DNA of 64,000 bases from an uncultured Paracoccaceae bacterium (GCA_947503175.1 CANNCO010000002.1:733235-797234), one strand, 5' to 3'; numbered from the stretch's first letter, positions 45,793 to 54,648 are shown. Translations and numbers: made by a program. Notes: generated by a model not told the origin, from the sequence alone.

Positions 45793-47292
45793 ATGACGAC
45801 GCCCTTACAGTTTTCATTGCAAGTTCCGGAGACTGCGCTGGAGCAAGTAAGAAGTTGCCGGTTTTCTGACCCTGTGAACGTCGAAGAGCTGGAGCTCCGG
45901 GACAGTCCCTATTGGCATACGCTACTTCAGTGCCGCCATCTGGGCATTCATCGCCCGAATGGACGGATCTGCAATTGGACGGCTCGCTTGCTCACGACCG
46001 ACAAACGGTATGTACAACGATGCCTCGGACCAGCGCTTGAGACAGGTCGCGGGCGGGCGCTAGCCTTTGCTGAAGCGGTCGAGCTTGCCTTTAGGTGGTT
46101 CAACTCCCCTGAAGCCTCCAGCATAGGCCACACCGCAAGACCAACCGGTAAGACATCCCGGGTTTGCTTCACACCTATCGGAAGCGTCTACACTGTCGGT
46201 CACGCGCTTCGCGACTACACGGAATGGACCAAGATAGCCCGATCACCCGGGGGGCATTACAACAATCTGGTCCTCATCAATTATCATCTCGTATCTGACT
46301 TCGCTCCGATTCCGCTCGAAAGCTTCTCTGCGAGGCATCTTGCTCAGCTTGCGAGGCAGGTTCTCGAAACCCCGCCTCGTTTCGGCTTCATGGCAAGACA
46401 ATCAGCGGTTTCGATGCATGATCTGACACCCGATGAGCTACGGCGTCGAAAACGCACCTTTAACTCCTTGGTCAGCATCCTGCGCATGGCATTCCGGCAT
46501 GCCTGGGACAACGGCCATATCGATCATGAACGTCCATGGAGATGCCTCAGGCGCATTCCTGTGAACCATTCCCCGCGAACAGTATTCCTAAACAGAATAG
46601 AGTGCAGTCGCCTTCTGGAGGCATGCACGCCTGCTTTGAGAAAGCTGGTGCTGGCGGGGCTATATACCGGGTGCCGTGTTGGTGAGCTCGGGAACCTGCG
46701 CGTGGAGGATGTGGGACATCAGGTTTACGGAGTACGCATCAATGCCTTCAAGCGGAGCCCGGCGCGGTTCGTCTTTCTCCCAGACGAGGGCATGGCCTTC
46801 TTTCTCAGTTGTTGCGAGGGCAAAGAGCCCCGAGATCATGTCTTTCGGTCCGACATGGGCAAGGTCTGGAAGAAGCAACACACGAACTTGTTTCGCCGCG
46901 CGGTTTCAAAGGCGGGACTTCCAAGCTCTTTCGTCTTTCACGGATTGCGACATACCTATGCGAGTGATCTTGTGCGGTCGGGTGTGCCGCTCGACATCGT
47001 CGCCAAACAACTTGGCCATGCCAACACGATGGCCGTCAGCAACACATATGGTCATCTGGTTGAGCATTTTCGTGAGGCACAGATCAGAACGCATTTCACT
47101 CCTTTGGATCAGGAGCAGACTGCTGAAGCCGGTCGTAGAAGGAACCAACTAAACAGGATGTGGCGATCCTTCCAAGGTCAGGATTGGCGGGACTACGGCG
47201 AACTGGAAATGAACTCGTCGGTCCCCAGGAAATCCTACGCTCAAACACACAAAGCCGTTCTGAGTGTATTCGATGGTCTTGAAAGCGGGTAA
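45793..47292 (+). CDS. tyrosine recombinase B of a divergent pair
   Basis: 499 residues, paralogue of the minus-strand recombinase. Catalytic set: Arg in LYTGCRVGELGNLRVEDV, HxxR in FVFHGLRHTYASDLVRSG, His in AKQLGHANTMAV, Tyr in SNTYGHLV. The N-terminal SPYWHTLLQCRHLGIHRPNG aligns with YWNTLEFCRHLG of the partner, showing descent from one gene. A strong AAGGAGG precedes the ATG at 45793. The C-terminus adds about 70 polar residues past the active site. Confidence 0.9.
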   Translation: MTTPLQFSLQVPETALEQVRSCRFSDPVNVEELELRDSPYWHTLLQCRHLGIHRPNGRICNWTARLLTTDKRYVQRCLGPALETGRGRALAFAEAVELAFRWFNSPEASSIGHTARPTGKTSRVCFTPIGSVYTVGHALRDYTEWTKIARSPGGHYNNLVLINYHLVSDFAPIPLESFSARHLAQLARQVLETPPRFGFMARQSAVSMHDLTPDELRRRKRTFNSLVSILRMAFRHAWDNGHIDHERPWRCLRRIPVNHSPRTVFLNRIECSRLLEACTPALRKLVLAGLYTGCRVGELGNLRVEDVGHQVYGVRINAFKRSPARFVFLPDEGMAFFLSCCEGKEPRDHVFRSDMGKVWKKQHTNLFRRAVSKAGLPSSFVFHGLRHTYASDLVRSGVPLDIVAKQLGHANTMAVSNTYGHLVEHFREAQIRTHFTPLDQEQTAEAGRRRNQLNRMWRSFQGQDWRDYGELEMNSSVPRKSYAQTHKAVLSVFDGLESG

Positions 47293-48055
47293 CCGGAATA
47301 GCTCGGTCCGCCTTTGCAAGATGGCTAGCAGGGCTTTGTGGACGACCAGCCCCATTACACTTGACCCTAGTCCCGAAGCTCACGTCGACTCGAGTGATCT
47401 TTCGGATAGTATCTCCCTCTCCCAGTGAACATTACAGTCAGGACCCAAACGACTGTACCGTAGCCATTCGGATAGCGCGCTGAAAGTACCACAAAACCAG
47501 CGATAGCAAGTGGTACAAGCAATCCGATCCAGGCAGTCGTCTCTGTCGAGCTCATGACTGGATTCCCAATTGGTCAAACGCTGCTAATCGTCCCTCTTCG
47601 CAAACTGATTGTTTCAGGATAGAAAGACCGCTCTCGTGAGAAGTCTCCTCGTAACTCGCTTTTCTGTCGCGGCCTTTTGAGGCCAATCGGCAGAAGGAGC
47701 ACCAGAGCACTCGAAAATGTATTCCCCGCAAAACAACCTCGAAATCACTAACCAATACTTAACCACAATCCGTTAACGGAACACTCATACCAAATCGGTA
47801 ACTCTTAACTGACAGCGATGATTGAGTCAGTTTGATAAGGCATTAGTATGAATGAACGGGGCAGAATCGGTGCTTCTTTGTGACCTTTCAAGGGTAGCAT
47901 TTTTTGGGGCTGAAACGCACAACTATGTAATTGACAAAACACTGATTTCATTAGGTATAAACTACAACGGTCGCGACGCCGAAAAGCAGTTACACCATTT
48001 CGGAGCGCGTTCTCGCAATTGTTGATGAAATCCAGAACTTGGTTGAAGGCCGGAA
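47293..48055. other. gene-poor AT-rich stretch
   Basis: About 760 bases with no recognised gene apart from a possible small membrane protein at 47367-47555. Between 47750 and 48000 it becomes clearly AT-rich. It holds the perfect palindrome CCGTTAACGG at 47770-47779, which shares the CGTTAA core with the operator-like repeat at 45710. Confidence 0.5.
47367..47555 (-). CDS. possible small membrane protein, 62 residues
   Basis: Starts MSSTETTAWIGLLVPLAIAG with two hydrophobic stretches and a basic tail (GRGRYYPKDHSSRRELRD). Composition is plausible for a membrane peptide, but the ribosome site is weak and no family is recognised. Confidence 0.3.
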   Translation of the reverse strand: MSSTETTAWIGLLVPLAIAGFVVLSARYPNGYGTVVWVLTVMFTGRGRYYPKDHSSRRELRD

Positions 48056-48337
48056 TCAGAACCTTATACCGTAGCCGATGGTAACCTTTTTCACACTGGT
48101 GTCCATTGCGTGCGGGTCTGTACCACCAAAAAACCCCACGATGTACTCTCCGTAGTCGACTTGCTCGTAGTCAACTCTAATGATGGGTTTATTTGCGAAA
48201 GGCTCGGTCCGATGCGCAATCGCAACGAAAGGCTGAAGTAGCCTCGACCTAGTTAGAAACCTTCTTCTCTTTTTGCATCTAGTTACTACACTTTCACACC
48301 AGATTGCCGTGAAACCGTCTGGGGAAACCGATGACAC
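48056..48337 (-). pseudogene. C-terminal fragment of an outer-membrane beta-barrel protein
   Basis: The frame ends PIIRVDYEQVDYGEYIVGFF... and VKKVTIGYGIRF, an alternating hydrophobic pattern with terminal Phe typical of the last barrel strand recognised by the BAM complex. Only about the last 55 residues look barrel-like; upstream codons read unlike coding sequence. Probably a truncated autotransporter-like gene. Moderate certainty. Confidence 0.5.
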
Positions 48338-48864
48338 GCTATCACCCGTTGCTTGTCGCTCTTCATTGGCTGATAGCTCTTATGGTTATCGTGGCATTGG
48401 TCTTCGGCAGCCTGCGTCTGACCGCGATACCAAATGATGACCCGGAAAAGCTCTTTGCTCTGCGTGCTCACATGAGTATCGGCATCATGGTCTTACTTCT
48501 TATGCTGGTTCGTCTCGCCACCCGGAGCTTTTCTGAGAAACCGCCACATGCCAGCACCGGCAATGCTCTGACTGACAGGCTAGGTGTTCTCACGCATTGG
48601 CTATTCTACTTACTCATCTTCGCCATGGCAGGCTCTGGCATTGCGATGGCGAGCATGGCAGGTCTGCCCGCCATCGTGTTTGGCGGCTCTGGCACGCCTC
48701 TGCCAGAGGACTTCAGTATCTATCCGCCAAGGATCGCCCACGGCATCATTGCAACGTTGATCGGTCTGCTTTTACTCTTGCACGTTGCTGCAGCGCTCTA
48801 TCACCAGTTTGTCCTCAAAGACGGTCTGTTCAGCCGCATGTGGTTTGGAGACCGTAACGGATAG
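48331..48864 (+). CDS. cytochrome b561-family diheme membrane protein
   Basis: 177 residues, four membrane helices with histidine ligands for two hemes: YHPLLVALHWLIALMVIVAL, LFALRAHMSIGIMVLLLMLV, LTHWLFYLLIFAMAGSGIAM and IAHGIIATLIGLLLLLHVAA with YHQFVLKDG. The pattern is that of bacterial CybB-type b561. Probably quinone-linked electron transfer in the inner membrane. Sits within the island between barrel fragments, so it is cargo rather than mobility machinery. Confidence 0.88.
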   Translation: MTRYHPLLVALHWLIALMVIVALVFGSLRLTAIPNDDPEKLFALRAHMSIGIMVLLLMLVRLATRSFSEKPPHASTGNALTDRLGVLTHWLFYLLIFAMAGSGIAMASMAGLPAIVFGGSGTPLPEDFSIYPPRIAHGIIATLIGLLLLLHVAAALYHQFVLKDGLFSRMWFGDRNG

Positions 48865-48899
48865 ACTCCGGGCATTGAGTAAGGGAAAGCCAAAGGGCA

Positions 48900-49082
48900 A
48901 TGGCGGCGTCCAGACTGGCAAAATTGCAAAAGGGCGGCAATCAGCATGCCTCAATTGAGGCACCCTCACAGGCGCAAGCCGCAAAAATGCTAAATGTCTC
49001 GCGAGCGAATGTGCAGAGGGCAGTGACCACTCCCGAGATAAGCAAGCGCGCTCCGACGACGACGCTCGCTGCACCGCAATAA
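48900..49082 (+). pseudogene. fragment of a phage/island replication-type protein
   Basis: 60 residues reading LAKLQKGGNQHASIEAPSQA then AAKMLNVSRANVQRAV, the motif NxxRGxNQHxxxxxPSQxxAAxxLNVSxRSVQxA of a common phage/island helix-turn-helix protein. The frame stops right after the helix, while the parent protein is far longer, so this is a remnant. A C-terminal-like scrap (ALSNLFEDERCQFITLMQKV) is readable at about 49125-49240 in another frame. Confidence 0.55.
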
Positions 49083-49452
49083 AAGGACGAGGATGGCGAG
49101 GCCCAGCGGGGCGAGCGACCATCGCCGAGGACGCTGAAGCGCTATCAAACCTGTTCGAAGACGAAAGGTGTCAGTTCATCACGCTGATGCAGAAAGTGAT
49201 CGCCAACAGAAAACAGCGGGCGAAGCCTGTTTCGGCTTAATGCGAGTTCCGACTTGTCGGGAAAGGCCATGAGTCAAGGTCTTCGCGACAGGCGAAGATG
49301 CGACGCGGTCCGTTACAGCACTCTTTGCTAGCCCCGCCGGTTATTGCGACCAACGGAGCGCGGCGGTCGGGGCCATCCAGCCATGGACACCGTCAGTTCG
49401 TTTTTGGTTTTGCGGTCGATACTACTCCAAGAACCAGTGTCCACCGTCTCGA
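49083..49452. other. remnant stretch between fragment and autotransporter
   Basis: About 370 bases; it contains the scrap ALSNLFEDERCQFITLMQKV (to a stop near 49240) and no complete gene. No repeat or RNA gene seen. Confidence 0.4.
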
Positions 49453-51783
49453 TCAAAACCGTTGCTCGAAACTGATCCTGAATTGATCACGCGAGTATCC
49501 GCCTACGACCTCTCGGCTTGCCTGTACCAAAAGCTCGCTAAGCCCGTCGCCACTCAGGTAAGACCATCCGATGTCCAAGCCGCCCCCGCAGTCGGTTTCC
49601 TCGGTGCTTGTTCGAATAGCCTCACAAAAGACGCTAGGCGCGATGGTGAAGCTGTTTTGAACATTGGACGAGTTGTCAGGTTCACTCTGGAATACGAACT
49701 CAGGCCGAAACCGAACCACGCCGAGTGCGATGCTGCTAACGGATATCTCATCTTCTGAAGTGATTGCGCCGTCTGAAAGACTCACGCTTGCATTTCCGAT
49801 TGAGGCTATGCCGTAGGCGACACTCAGTTCCGGGCGGACCACAAAGTTCTGAAGCTCATGCTCACCTGTTAAGGCGAGACCGAACTGAAGCGTCTTAGTG
49901 CTGTAATCGCCATCAACGTCAAAAGTTTCGTTTCCAAGTCTCAATGTGTTGCGCCCGACACCGACTGAGATGAACCCGTCCCAGTACAAGTTGTCGTCAA
50001 GCTGATCCACAAAGTACGCACCGGCATTCAAGCCAACCCCGGTGCGGGTGCCCGAGTAGCTGTCTTCGATGTCCGAGAGAGTTGCATTCGCGCCAATAAA
50101 CAAGCCACGCAAGGCATCATCGCCCAAGGAACTCTCCCAGGCAACTCTGCCATTCAGGATGGCCGAGGTGTGCCCGTCTTCGCTTCGGGTAAACAGGAGT
50201 TCACCGAATGCTATGCGGCGCCTGGTTCCGTCGAGGCTGGACGTCTCTGCAAAATATGTACCGGCACCGGATAGACTGCCTTCGGTCACACGGAACTCCC
50301 CGTCGAAAACAGGACCAGCACGGCGAGCGACAGTTGCAGCGCAACCTCTCAGCTCTTCTTCCTGTAGTTGCGAGCTGTGGCGTTCATCCTGGTCCACGTC
50401 GCGACACCTCAGCGCCTTTGCGAGTCTCGCCCGCGCGTCCCGGTTAGCTCGCTGGTTCAGCGCGATGCCATTGCGAAGATCCTTGACCGTTTCTTCGACA
50501 ATGATCTCTTCGATTGCTGTGATTTGTTCAGCCAAAAACACTCCCGCGGCGGCGAGTTGTAACGAATTCGAAGCGGTATTCGGTTCTCCGTCCGCATCGA
50601 CCACGGTATTGGCCGGCAAAACGACTTCGACGGGCAGCAAAGCGTCGGTTGGGGTGACTGTGATCGTGTATACGCCCGGTGACGGATTGGAGAGGCCCGA
50701 GGCAGCGCCGTTAATGACCGTGAAGTCAGACAACTCCAGACCGGAAACCGGTTCGCTGAAGGTGGCCGTCACAGCATATAATCCATCCAATATGCTTGTT
50801 GTTGAAGTCAACGTAATGCTCGGTGCATCGTTGGCGGTCCCAGAGACCGCAATGTCATAGATACCTATATCGGCATCGCTGGTCGGCACATCAATATCGA
50901 AGCTGAATGCGCCTGCCATATCAGGGGTGTACGTCACATCGAACGTCGCCACCTCACCCGGAGCCAAGCTATGCGATGTCAATGGGCCTTGCGTTACAGG
51001 GCCCAGCAAGTTCGTTTGATTTGAGACGCTGGGCTCGCCATTCAGTATCAACGGGCCAGTACCGCTATTTGTGATGGTGTAGGTCACGGTCTTCGGGACC
51101 CCAGAGGCCTCGACCCCATGCGTGTCAGTTGCCCCGTCCGAGACTGGGCCAGACTCCGAAGATGCAATAGCGACTTCCGGCGCAACGGCCCGGGTTACGA
51201 ACACACCCTGAACCTCGCGAAACACAACACGACCCGTCGGTGATAGGCCGACCATGTCATCTAACCTAACTTCAGAAACCTGATAGAGACCCATGTCGAC
51301 TCCAAATGATACGAACTTCGGGTCATTGAAGCTGGTCGTATCTCCGATGTTGACGTTGTCTAGAGCCAGGGTTCGCGTGGAATTCGAAACCGGATCGAAG
51401 TAGTCGACTTCGATGTCCAACTGCCGCAGTTCATGGTCGTTCATGTGATTGCCAGCGTTCGCCCAAATGTTGATGCCGGTCATGAACTGGGTGTTCGTAG
51501 GCGAAAATCCAAAGGTCACACGATAACTCGGGTCCAATGGCGCAAGGAAACAAACACCAGGGTTTGAGATGTCACCGTCTGACAGCTGCGGGATCGTCGC
51601 CGTGCAACTGCTGTGGCCCCAACGTGGTGGAGTACCATTTGCCGTTGCCGAGTCTGCGGGAACGCTCTGTGCGGCTCCACTTGTTGCTGACACAAGTAGC
51701 ACGATTCCGGCAAGAAAAGCCGGGAGACAACGCAAAGCTGGATTAGTCGGTCCAATCGCTGGACGCGCACTTCTACTATACAT
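49453..51783 (-). CDS. large autotransporter-type outer-membrane protein with Ig-like repeats
   Basis: 776 residues. A signal segment (CLPAFLAGIVLLVSATSGAA) is followed by a secreted beta-rich N-terminal part of about 200 residues, DUF11/ASPM-like and Ig-like repeats (GTGPLILNGEPSVSNQTNLL, ITLTSTTSILDGLYAVTATF), a helical linker (EEIIVEETVKDLRNGIALNQ), and a C-terminal barrel of about 290 residues ending YSRDQFRISFEQRF. The terminal Phe fits BAM-assembled barrels. Likely surface display; no enzymatic motif seen. Confidence 0.8.
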   Translation of the reverse strand: MYSRSARPAIGPTNPALRCLPAFLAGIVLLVSATSGAAQSVPADSATANGTPPRWGHSSCTATIPQLSDGDISNPGVCFLAPLDPSYRVTFGFSPTNTQFMTGINIWANAGNHMNDHELRQLDIEVDYFDPVSNSTRTLALDNVNIGDTTSFNDPKFVSFGVDMGLYQVSEVRLDDMVGLSPTGRVVFREVQGVFVTRAVAPEVAIASSESGPVSDGATDTHGVEASGVPKTVTYTITNSGTGPLILNGEPSVSNQTNLLGPVTQGPLTSHSLAPGEVATFDVTYTPDMAGAFSFDIDVPTSDADIGIYDIAVSGTANDAPSITLTSTTSILDGLYAVTATFSEPVSGLELSDFTVINGAASGLSNPSPGVYTITVTPTDALLPVEVVLPANTVVDADGEPNTASNSLQLAAAGVFLAEQITAIEEIIVEETVKDLRNGIALNQRANRDARARLAKALRCRDVDQDERHSSQLQEEELRGCAATVARRAGPVFDGEFRVTEGSLSGAGTYFAETSSLDGTRRRIAFGELLFTRSEDGHTSAILNGRVAWESSLGDDALRGLFIGANATLSDIEDSYSGTRTGVGLNAGAYFVDQLDDNLYWDGFISVGVGRNTLRLGNETFDVDGDYSTKTLQFGLALTGEHELQNFVVRPELSVAYGIASIGNASVSLSDGAITSEDEISVSSIALGVVRFRPEFVFQSEPDNSSNVQNSFTIAPSVFCEAIRTSTEETDCGGGLDIGWSYLSGDGLSELLVQASREVVGGYSRDQFRISFEQRF

Positions 51784-52193
51784 AACACTTACACTCGTTA
51801 CTGACAGCCACCAATTAGCAATGGTAATGCGTCATTAGTAAGGCTAATCTAGACTTAAATGGATCTTCTGTGAGGTTTTGGTCAGGCAAATGGGCGAACA
51901 GGCAATCTCCGCCATTGAAGACCGGCCCCTTGGGATCGGTCTTTTCTCTCATCACGGGCTGTTCTTCTGCGAACTGACGCTCGGCCCCATTGCCACCTCA
52001 CCGCTTTCCAGGAACTGAATTTCTTGTGCTTTGAATGTCGGCTATGCCGACCCAGGCAACCGCCTACCGAGAAAGCTAAACCACAAACTCTTTTAGTTTT
52101 CGACCGAGATTTGCCACAAAGCGACAGCAACCATTGCGTGCAGCGCGCCGAGTATAGGCAACTGGCAAAACGGAAACTAAGGACGCATAGGGC
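51784..52193. other. intergenic stretch with a dead regulator scrap
   Basis: About 410 bases between the autotransporter and a small lipoprotein gene. It includes the 51952-52038 fragment described separately; the rest has no recognised gene and presumably the promoters of the two divergent neighbours. Confidence 0.45.
51952..52038 (-). pseudogene. C-terminal scrap of an XRE regulator
   Basis: The minus frame reads TFKAQEIQFLESGEVAMGPS and stops at 51952-51954, nearly the same as the C-terminus of the intact XRE protein at 53252-53485 (LTLEAQGIQFLESGEVAMGP). Only the last about 27 residues are left. Evidence of a former second copy. Confidence 0.7.
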
Positions 52194-52520
52194 ATGAAAT
52201 TGACCAAGTTTACTGCATCGATTGCAGCTATACTGCTTTCCACAGCATGTGCGAAGAAGGCCGACAACATTGAGCCTGCGTCCATCAGCACGGTCAAGTA
52301 CGACGCGTATTCATGCAGTCAACTCCGTAGAGAGAAAGCGCATATTGATACGGCACTTCCGAGAGTTTCTGCCCAACAAGACAAAGCAGCATCCGACGAC
52401 GCACTGATGGTATTTCTAATCGGCGTGCCAACAAGCGGTGGCGGCGTCCCTGGCGAAGTCGCGCGACTTAAGGGCGAACAGGAAGCAGTGCGGCAAGCGA
52501 TGGTCCAGAAGCGCTGCTAG
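52194..52520 (+). CDS. small lipoprotein
   Basis: 108 residues with a lipobox: FTASIAAILLSTACAKKADN, the lipid-modified Cys at about residue 19. The mature part is polar and helical with one more Cys pair (YSCSQLRREKAHIDTALPRV; C-terminal QKRC). Pattern of small periplasm-facing lipoproteins of proteobacteria; function unknown. A start at 52194 follows AGGACGCATAGGGC. Confidence 0.75.
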   Translation: MKLTKFTASIAAILLSTACAKKADNIEPASISTVKYDAYSCSQLRREKAHIDTALPRVSAQQDKAASDDALMVFLIGVPTSGGGVPGEVARLKGEQEAVRQAMVQKRC

Positions 52521-52678
52521 GTCAAACTTGTTCGTACTGTCCGAACCGCTTTGATTAGCCGTTCAGCACTAAAAGCAAACCTTGCAGCAATGAGTTGCAG
52601 TTCCCGAAACGCTCTTATTGATCTATCGCAGAGCATGACCCTGTAACGAACATAGGATGTCATTGGGGGAGATTCATC

Positions 52679-52966
52679 ATGTTGCGTTTCATTGGAATTC
52701 TGCTTCTGGCATTATCTATCGTGGCTAGTCCTGAAATGGGGCACGCGAAGGACGTCTCTACGCCTACATGCATCTTGGAATTGGAATCACCTGATAGAGC
52801 ATCTGCCGCAGATGCGTGGTCACGGTCGGAAGCACTGAAGGACGGGGCCAAGGTTTGGTCAGCTGCTTGCTGCAAGGTCTGCCGCAAGGGTAAGGCCTGC
52901 GGCGATAGCTGCATTTCCAAGTCTTACACATGCAGAAAAGGGCCAGGTTGCGCCTGCGACGGGTAG
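52679..52966 (+). CDS. secreted cysteine-rich small protein
   Basis: 95 residues: signal peptide IGILLLALSIVASPEMGHAK, then a Cys-rich core WSAACCKVCRKGKACGDSCI and SKSYTCRKGPGCACDG with eight cysteines in a pattern CCxxC-C-C-C-CxC found in other proteobacterial small periplasmic proteins. May bind metal or act in redox. A GGGGGAG lies just upstream of the ATG. Confidence 0.75.
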   Translation: MLRFIGILLLALSIVASPEMGHAKDVSTPTCILELESPDRASAADAWSRSEALKDGAKVWSAACCKVCRKGKACGDSCISKSYTCRKGPGCACDG

Positions 52967-52979
52967 GACGCCTAGTGAG

Positions 52980-53255
52980 TTACCAGTCATCTCGAGCTAC
53001 CAACTGAGCCGGTACGCAGTCGTAAGTCCCTCCCTCGGACTCGAGCATTCCTTCGAGGATCAGGCATACATCAAGGTTATCGGCAAACCCGTGGAAAACC
53101 ACCACCTGACCACTACCCAGCATGTTCATGACATAGGCCCCGCCGACGGCGATTTCCTCGGAGGCACGAACATTCTCGATGTAAGCAGGATCACCCCCGC
53201 CCCAAAGAGCATAGCCAAAAACCAATCCGAGCAATGTCCCCAATAGACCTCTCAT
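52980..53255 (-). CDS. secreted/anchored hypothetical protein, 91 residues
   Basis: The N-terminal hydrophobic stretch (GLLGTLLGLVFGYALWGG) suggests an anchor or signal. The remainder is acidic, with two Cys (LDVCLILEGMLESEGGTYDC). Starts four bases inside the end of the XRE gene, so co-transcribed with it. Not recognised. Confidence 0.6.
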   Translation of the reverse strand: MRGLLGTLLGLVFGYALWGGGDPAYIENVRASEEIAVGGAYVMNMLGSGQVVVFHGFADNLDVCLILEGMLESEGGTYDCVPAQLVARDDW

Positions 53256-53485
53256 GAATCGTTTGTCCGCAGGCTGACACCCGGCCCCATCGCAACTTCA
53301 CCGCTTTCAAGAAACTGGATGCCCTGAGCTTCGAGCGTCAACTTTACCAGCTGAACGGTCGAGGCTTTCCCTTCCCCCTTATCAATCTTGTTGAGTGTGT
53401 TTCGGTGCAAGCCCGTCTTCTCCGCAAGATCCGGATTGCTTACTCCGAGGGCAGATTTTGCCATCTTGAACTGCTCTGGTGACAC
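53252..53485 (-). CDS. XRE-family repressor-like regulator
   Basis: 77 residues: a helix-turn-helix (FKMAKSALGVSNPDLAEKTG, LHRNTLNKIDKGEGKASTVQ) and a short C-terminal part (EAQGIQFLESGEVAMGPGVS). A small phage-type repressor, divergent from the operon starting at 53583. Perfect palindromes between the two genes are its likely operators. It likely represses that operon and itself. A dead scrap with the same C-terminus is at 51952-52038. Confidence 0.85.
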   Translation of the reverse strand: MSPEQFKMAKSALGVSNPDLAEKTGLHRNTLNKIDKGEGKASTVQLVKLTLEAQGIQFLESGEVAMGPGVSLRTNDS

Positions 53486-53501
53486 TTTCGGTCCCTTTTT
53501 T

Positions 53502-53567
53502 GTGCTAACAGCACTTTTTTAGTGTTGACAGCATGTGCTGTATACCCCATTTATATGCCAACAGCAC
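53502..53567. promoter_or_regulatory. operator palindromes and promoter of the XRE-divergent operon
   Basis: GTGCTaacAGCAC (53502-53514) and ACAGCAtgTGCTGT (53528-53541) are perfect inverted repeats with the same AGCAC/TGCTG core; a third half-like site, ACAGCAC, is at 53561-53567. TTGACA at 53525-53530 is a good -35 element and overlaps the middle site, with TTATAT at 53551-53556 as a loose -10. The geometry fits repression of the rightward operon. Confidence 0.75.
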
Positions 53568-53582
53568 ATCTGAGGGAAGCCC

Positions 53583-54194
53583 ATGAATGCTACAATCGAT
53601 TGCGAGGACCTCATGTCCCTCGCCTGGTCATTTGCCCGTCAGGAGCATTGGAGCCGCCGGATGCCTGCGGGAACGCTTCGGAGCCTGTTTCCAGCCGCCC
53701 TCAAGGCCGCATGGGCGGAAATGAAGCGACGGGCTGTCATGGCCGCTGAGAGGGCCGCAGAAGCCGCCAGACTGGCCGAGAACGGGCTTGGTGCATTGCG
53801 CGCTGAACTCATCTCACTGGAGAACACCGACCGCCTCGGACATGAAGGCATGGAGCGCCTGAGGGCTGTTCAGGACGCCATTCGGTTGGCCGAAGAACAC
53901 GACCAGCGGGCCAAGCGTGATCTGATCGCCAGCGCCAAGGGACGCATCTGCGCCGTCACCTTCACGAAGAAGGATGGGAGCGAGCGCACGATGAAAGTGC
54001 AGCCTGCCGCGCTCAAGTTTCACATCAAGGGTGATGCCGCCACCGATGCGGGCCGGAAAGGAGCAGTGACCCGCGCCGCCCGTCACCCGCATTTGTTGCC
54101 TGTCTGGGACGTGCAGAAACGCGCACCCCGCTCGGTCAACCTCGCGACTGTCTCCCGGATCACCGTGGACGGACGCACCCAAGAATACGCCTGA
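53583..54194 (+). CDS. phage/island protein with SH3-like C-terminus
   Basis: 203 residues. Alanine- and Arg-rich helical N-terminal half (MKRRAVMAAERAAEAARLAE), then a beta-rich end: ICAVTFTKKDGSERTMKVQP and RHPHLLPVWDVQKRAPRSVN with VSRITVDGRTQEYA. The C-terminal pattern is a common phage module of uncertain role. First gene of the operon divergent from the XRE regulator; the ATG follows TGAGGGAAGC. Confidence 0.65.
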   Translation: MNATIDCEDLMSLAWSFARQEHWSRRMPAGTLRSLFPAALKAAWAEMKRRAVMAAERAAEAARLAENGLGALRAELISLENTDRLGHEGMERLRAVQDAIRLAEEHDQRAKRDLIASAKGRICAVTFTKKDGSERTMKVQPAALKFHIKGDAATDAGRKGAVTRAARHPHLLPVWDVQKRAPRSVNLATVSRITVDGRTQEYA

Positions 54195-54222
54195 CCAATC
54201 TACTTAGATGAGGGAGCTAACA

Positions 54223-54648
54223 ATGGAAGCGACAGTGCAAAAGAGACCAGAGTTCAGCGAAGACATCTCACGCAGCGCGTCTGCTTGTGAGCGTGTTCAT
54301 CGCGCGCAAGCCAAGAGCATCCATGAGGCGCGGAAGCAAGTTGCGGACTATGAGGCCAGCCTGCCCGACACACCGCAGGAGGCCCTGTCGGAGATCAGCA
54401 GGCTTCTGAGTTCGCGCAACGACTACTATGACGACTTGCCGGAGGGGTTTGAAAGCGCGCTTGCCATCTCCGAGGTGGTGCGGGAACTGGCCGTGCATTC
54501 CGACGACTTCGAACAAGCACGCCGCTACTTCCTCCCGATCATGGAGCGGCAGCGCAATGACCTTGCAAAAGTTGAGCAGCGGCTAAAGCGCATCGGGGAC
54601 ATTCTCTCGAAGCAAGCCCGCAAAGCCGCAAATGCAAGCGCCGAGTGA
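54223..54648 (+). CDS. hypothetical helical protein, 141 residues
   Basis: The start at 54223 follows GAGGGAGC; an upstream in-frame ATG at 54208 is less likely. Mostly acidic helices with a coiled-coil-like C-terminus (FLPIMERQRNDLAKVEQRLK RIGD region). Same operon as the preceding gene. Not recognised. Confidence 0.6.
   Translation: MEATVQKRPEFSEDISRSASACERVHRAQAKSIHEARKQVADYEASLPDTPQEALSEISRLLSSRNDYYDDLPEGFESALAISEVVRELAVHSDDFEQARRYFLPIMERQRNDLAKVEQRLKRIGDILSKQARKAANASAE

Noticed and set aside
50069..50860. Plus-strand frame of 263 residues inside the large autotransporter
   Set aside because: Mirror frame of a Ser/Thr-rich beta protein; the minus-strand product has a signal peptide and a barrel end.
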